Assembly: GCA_009785015.1 (NCBI GenBank) | Contig: WQXD01000084.1 | Span: 1 to 12,034, forward strand | Direction: 5' to 3' | Source: Oscillospiraceae bacterium | Lineage (GTDB): Bacteria > Bacillota_A > Clostridia > Oscillospirales > WRJC01 | DNA: 12,034 nt | Part shown: piece after piece, positions 7,201 through 12,034 of the stretch | Position numbering within the stretch: position 1 is the first letter of the stretch | Layout: each line of letters begins with the position of its first letter | The notes under the pieces: model-generated | What the model was told of the DNA's origin: nothing | The model's input: only the letters and a program-made list of their open reading frames with translations | Database searches by the model: none | Position numbers and translations under genes: made by a program

Positions 7201-8082
7201 GAGCGAGTCCACCGCCTCCTGGAGCATGCGTTTCTCGTTTCGTATTATTATATCGGGGGCTTCGAGTTCTATCAGCTTTTTGAGCCTGTTGTTGCGGTTT
7301 ATCACCCGCCTGTATAAATCGTTTAAATCGGAAGTGGCGAATTTGCCTCCGTCCAATTGAACCATGGGCCGAAGTTCGGGCGGAACCACCGGCAAAACAT
7401 CCATAATCATCCATTCGGGTTTGTTTCCCGACAGCCTGAACGCCTCGACTACCTCGAGCCTTTTTATAGTCCTTATCTTTTTTTGCCCCGTAGCGGACAA
7501 AAGTTCCTGTTTGAGTTCGTATGAAAGCTCCTCGAGGTTTAGATTTTTCAGCAGCTCCTTTATGGCCTCCGCGCCCATTCCCGCTTTGAAATTTTCCTCG
7601 TATGCCTCTTTCATGTCCTTGTAGTCGCGCTCGTTTAAAAGCTGCTTGGGCTCGAGAGATGACTTTCCGGGGTCGATGACTATGTACTGCGAGAAATACA
7701 ATACCCTTTCGAGAAGTCTGGGCGAGATATCGAGGAGAAGCCCCATTCTCGAGGGCAGCGTCCTGAAATACCAGATGTGCGAAACGGGGGCGGCGAGCTC
7801 GATATGCCCCATCCGTTCGCGCCTGACTTTGTTGGACGTGACTTCCACACCGCATTTTTCGCAGGTTTTGCCTTTGAATCTTATTCTTTTGTATTTTCCG
7901 CAGTGACATTCCCAGTCTCTCATCGGGCCGAAGATTTTTTCGCAGAAAAGACCGTCGCGTTCGGGTTTAAGGGTCCTGTAATTTATCGTTTCGGGTTTCT
8001 TCACTTCGCCGTGGGACCATGAAATTATCATTTCCGGCGCGGCAAGCCCGATTTTTATGGCTGCGAAATCTTTATGTTCCAT
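4246..8082 (-). CDS. rpoC: DNA-directed RNA polymerase subunit beta-prime
   Basis: This 1278-residue catalytic subunit forms the active-site cleft of RNA polymerase with RpoB. The zinc-ribbon cysteines are C59, C61, C74 and C77; the second zinc site is C793, C867, C874 and C877. The Mg-binding catalytic loop NADFDGDQM spans 446-454 with D448, D450 and D452. The bridge helix begins at about 751, and the trigger loop around [16 protein letters not shown] (903-918) runs on without the large proteobacterial insertion. The protein is somewhat longer than typical Firmicutes homologues because of an acidic C-terminal extension (about 1205-1278). The bridge helix reads [14 protein letters not shown] where STHGARKGLADTAL is usual. 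The start ATG at 8082 is the first possible one, since an in-frame TAA lies just upstream. GGAGG at 8097-8101 leaves a 14-base spacer. It follows rpoB by 77 bases and is surely co-transcribed. Confidence 0.99.
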   Translation of the reverse strand: MEHKDFAAIKIGLAAPEMIISWSHGEVKKPETINYRTLKPERDGLFCEKIFGPMRDWECHCGKYKRIRFKGKTCEKCGVEVTSNKVRRERMGHIELAAPVSHIWYFRTLPSRMGLLLDISPRLLERVLYFSQYIVIDPGKSSLEPKQLLNERDYKDMKEAYEENFKAGMGAEAIKELLKNLNLEELSYELKQELLSATGQKKIRTIKRLEVVEAFRLSGNKPEWMIMDVLPVVPPELRPMVQLDGGKFATSDLNDLYRRVINRNNRLKKLIELEAPDIIIRNEKRMLQEAVDSLIDNGRRGRPVTGPNNRPLKSLSELLRGKQGRFRQNLLGKRVDYSGRSVIVVGPDLKLYQCGLPKEMALELFKPFVMKRLLETHMASNIKDAKKKVERMNAVVWDALESVIAEHPVLLNRAPTLHRLSIQAFEPVLVEGKAIKLHPLVCTAFNADFDGDQMPVHVPLSAEAQAEARFLMLSANNLLKPVDGHAVTVPSQDLVLGAYYLTMIREDEPGKDKIFRDYDEAVMAYENGYIGLHAPIKINRTAIINGATVSKLVGGTIGRFIFNEILPQDLGYVDREDTEKQHDLEIDFETTSKELKEIIDRCIKHHGTSQTALVLDQIKNLGFKYSTKGAITIAVSDMTIPPEKYTLVEAAEKKVEEINNFFAMGELTEDERSKNVLDTWENTTKAVTTALQAYLDRYNPIYMMSHSGARGTVNQMRQLAGMRGLMFSTTGQTIEMPIKSNFREGLNILEYFIASRGSRKSLSDTALRTADSGYLTRRLVDVSQEVIIHSEDCRTKEGLWVSEIKEGNEVLEPFKDRLIGRYTIGSIVHPETGEILTEDDTMISESHIKDIIGAGIKKVYVRSILRCRSRSGVCVHCYGSDLATGKPVNIGESVGIIAAQSIGEPGTQLTMRTFHTGGISSANITQGLPRVEELFEARRPKKAAILGEIAGYVNIVEVKRNRHITITDPASGEEKIYSSPVGIKVLVETGEYIEKGTPLTEGDLAPADITKIIGLDAVYDYIIKEIQRVYRGQSVEINDKHIEVIARQMTRKVRVEDAGDTLLLYGSLVDGIEFEDENERIQRQIDAGEDLRLASFSPVLLGITKASLSTESFLSAASFQETTKVLTEAAIKGKVDELLGLKENVIIGKLIPAGTGLQSYRDIRVAGAGSEEAKNMELRELERIASGKKTAGEVNLPHIKPGTKVLGTTVVYDEDPGEGDEDFIDDDGFGEGGSLSETDEDLEYTADRFLAENGGIGENGTIISGSGMFGDYGASDDV

Positions 8083-8096
8083 ACTTTAACAAGCAT

Positions 8097-8101
8097 CCTC
8101 C
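8097..8101 (-). promoter_or_regulatory. rpoC ribosome-binding site with long spacer
   Basis: GGAGG on the minus strand sits 14 bases ahead of the rpoC ATG, longer than the usual 5-10. The in-frame stop immediately before the ATG excludes any earlier start. The 77-base rpoB-rpoC gap shows no promoter or terminator, only a weak 4-bp GC stem. Confidence 0.7.
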
Positions 8102-8159
8102 ATAAAATTTAAGTTGTTACATCCTCGCTACATCGATTGGCGCGAACTGCGCGTGAACG

Positions 8160-11930
<3,771 letters not shown>

Positions 11931-11942
11931 AAACACATATCA

Positions 11943-11947
11943 CTCCT
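11943..11947 (-). promoter_or_regulatory. rpoB ribosome-binding site
   Basis: AGGAG on the minus strand is the only good Shine-Dalgarno match before rpoB. It serves either the GTG at 11936 (6 bases) or the ATG at 11930 (12 bases) and does not by itself decide between them. Confidence 0.7.
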
Positions 11948-11988
11948 GTAAAAATATTACAAATCCCGAAAAATAGACATAATACTCT

Positions 11989-11997
11989 ATTATATCA
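11989..11997 (-). promoter_or_regulatory. Extended -10 promoter element upstream of rpoB (proximal)
   Basis: On the minus strand TGATATAAT contains a perfect TATAAT (11989-11994) with the TG dinucleotide of an extended -10. No TTGACA-like box lies 16-18 bases upstream, so activity would rest on the extended -10. The predicted start near 11982 would give a leader of about 50 bases. The region is very AT-rich, so a chance match is possible. Confidence 0.55.
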
Positions 11998-12017
11998 TAT
12001 TTATAGAATAACATCTT

Positions 12018-12026
12018 ATTATATCA
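12018..12026 (-). promoter_or_regulatory. Extended -10 promoter element upstream of rpoB (distal)
   Basis: A second identical TGATATAAT lies 29 bases upstream of the proximal one, with TATAAT at 12018-12023. Any -35 box would fall outside the window, so it cannot be assessed. A start near 12011 would give a leader of about 80 bases. Confidence 0.45.
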
Positions 12027-12034
12027 CAAAAAAA

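Noticed and set aside
6806..7909. Second minus-strand open frame of about 367 codons inside rpoC in another frame
   Set aside because: It is fully embedded in conserved rpoC sequence, with Arg/Gln/Ala-rich composition typical of an out-of-frame reading.
8083..8159. Regulatory element in the rpoB-rpoC gap
   Set aside because: Only a 4-bp GCGC stem with a 5-base loop is visible, too weak to call; otherwise the gap holds just the rpoC ribosome-binding site.

Overview
The window looks like chromosomal DNA from a Gram-positive bacterium of the Clostridia/Firmicutes type, probably a lineage without a well-studied representative. Three things support this. RpoB and RpoC read as Firmicutes-like proteins without the large proteobacterial trigger-loop insertion in beta-prime. 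The promoters are sigma-A-like, and the recognisable ribosome-binding sites are purine-rich AGGAG types. A small secreted protein ends in a sortase-type NPKTG sorting signal. Species-level assignment is not possible from reading alone.

Layout. Right half, minus strand: two tandem extended -10 promoter-like boxes (about 11989-12026) lie upstream of rpoB (8160-11930), followed after about 77 bases by rpoC (4246-8082). Together these encode the two catalytic subunits of RNA polymerase. Both subunits end in strikingly acidic C-terminal tails. Below rpoC, still on the minus strand, a perfect consensus promoter (TTGACA, 17 bp, TATAAT; 4186-4214) drives a compact three-gene unit. It encodes a small acidic secreted protein with an NPKTG sorting signal (3647-4120), a nitrilase-superfamily amidohydrolase (2741-3640) and a metallo-beta-lactamase-fold hydrolase (2052-2744). 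The last two overlap by 4 bases (ATGA), suggesting translational coupling.

Left part, plus strand: the 3' end of an AT-richer gene for a membrane-anchored protein of unknown function (3-743), then an old-yellow-enzyme-type flavin oxidoreductase (803-2047). The oxidoreductase converges on the MBL-fold gene with only 4 bases between the two stop codons.

How the genes relate: rpoB and rpoC are the only pair with an established joint function. The three-gene unit downstream of rpoC is probably co-transcribed, and its two hydrolases may act in one small-molecule or nucleotide-derivative pathway, but no substrate can be read from the sequence. No RNA genes, mobile elements or CRISPR arrays were seen. 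No intergenic gap is longer than about 125 bases, so no long gene-free stretch exists. The most interesting items are the NPKTG/nitrilase/MBL unit, the acidic tails on both polymerase subunits, and several substitutions at normally near-invariant polymerase positions (bridge helix of RpoC, surroundings of the rifampicin region of RpoB).
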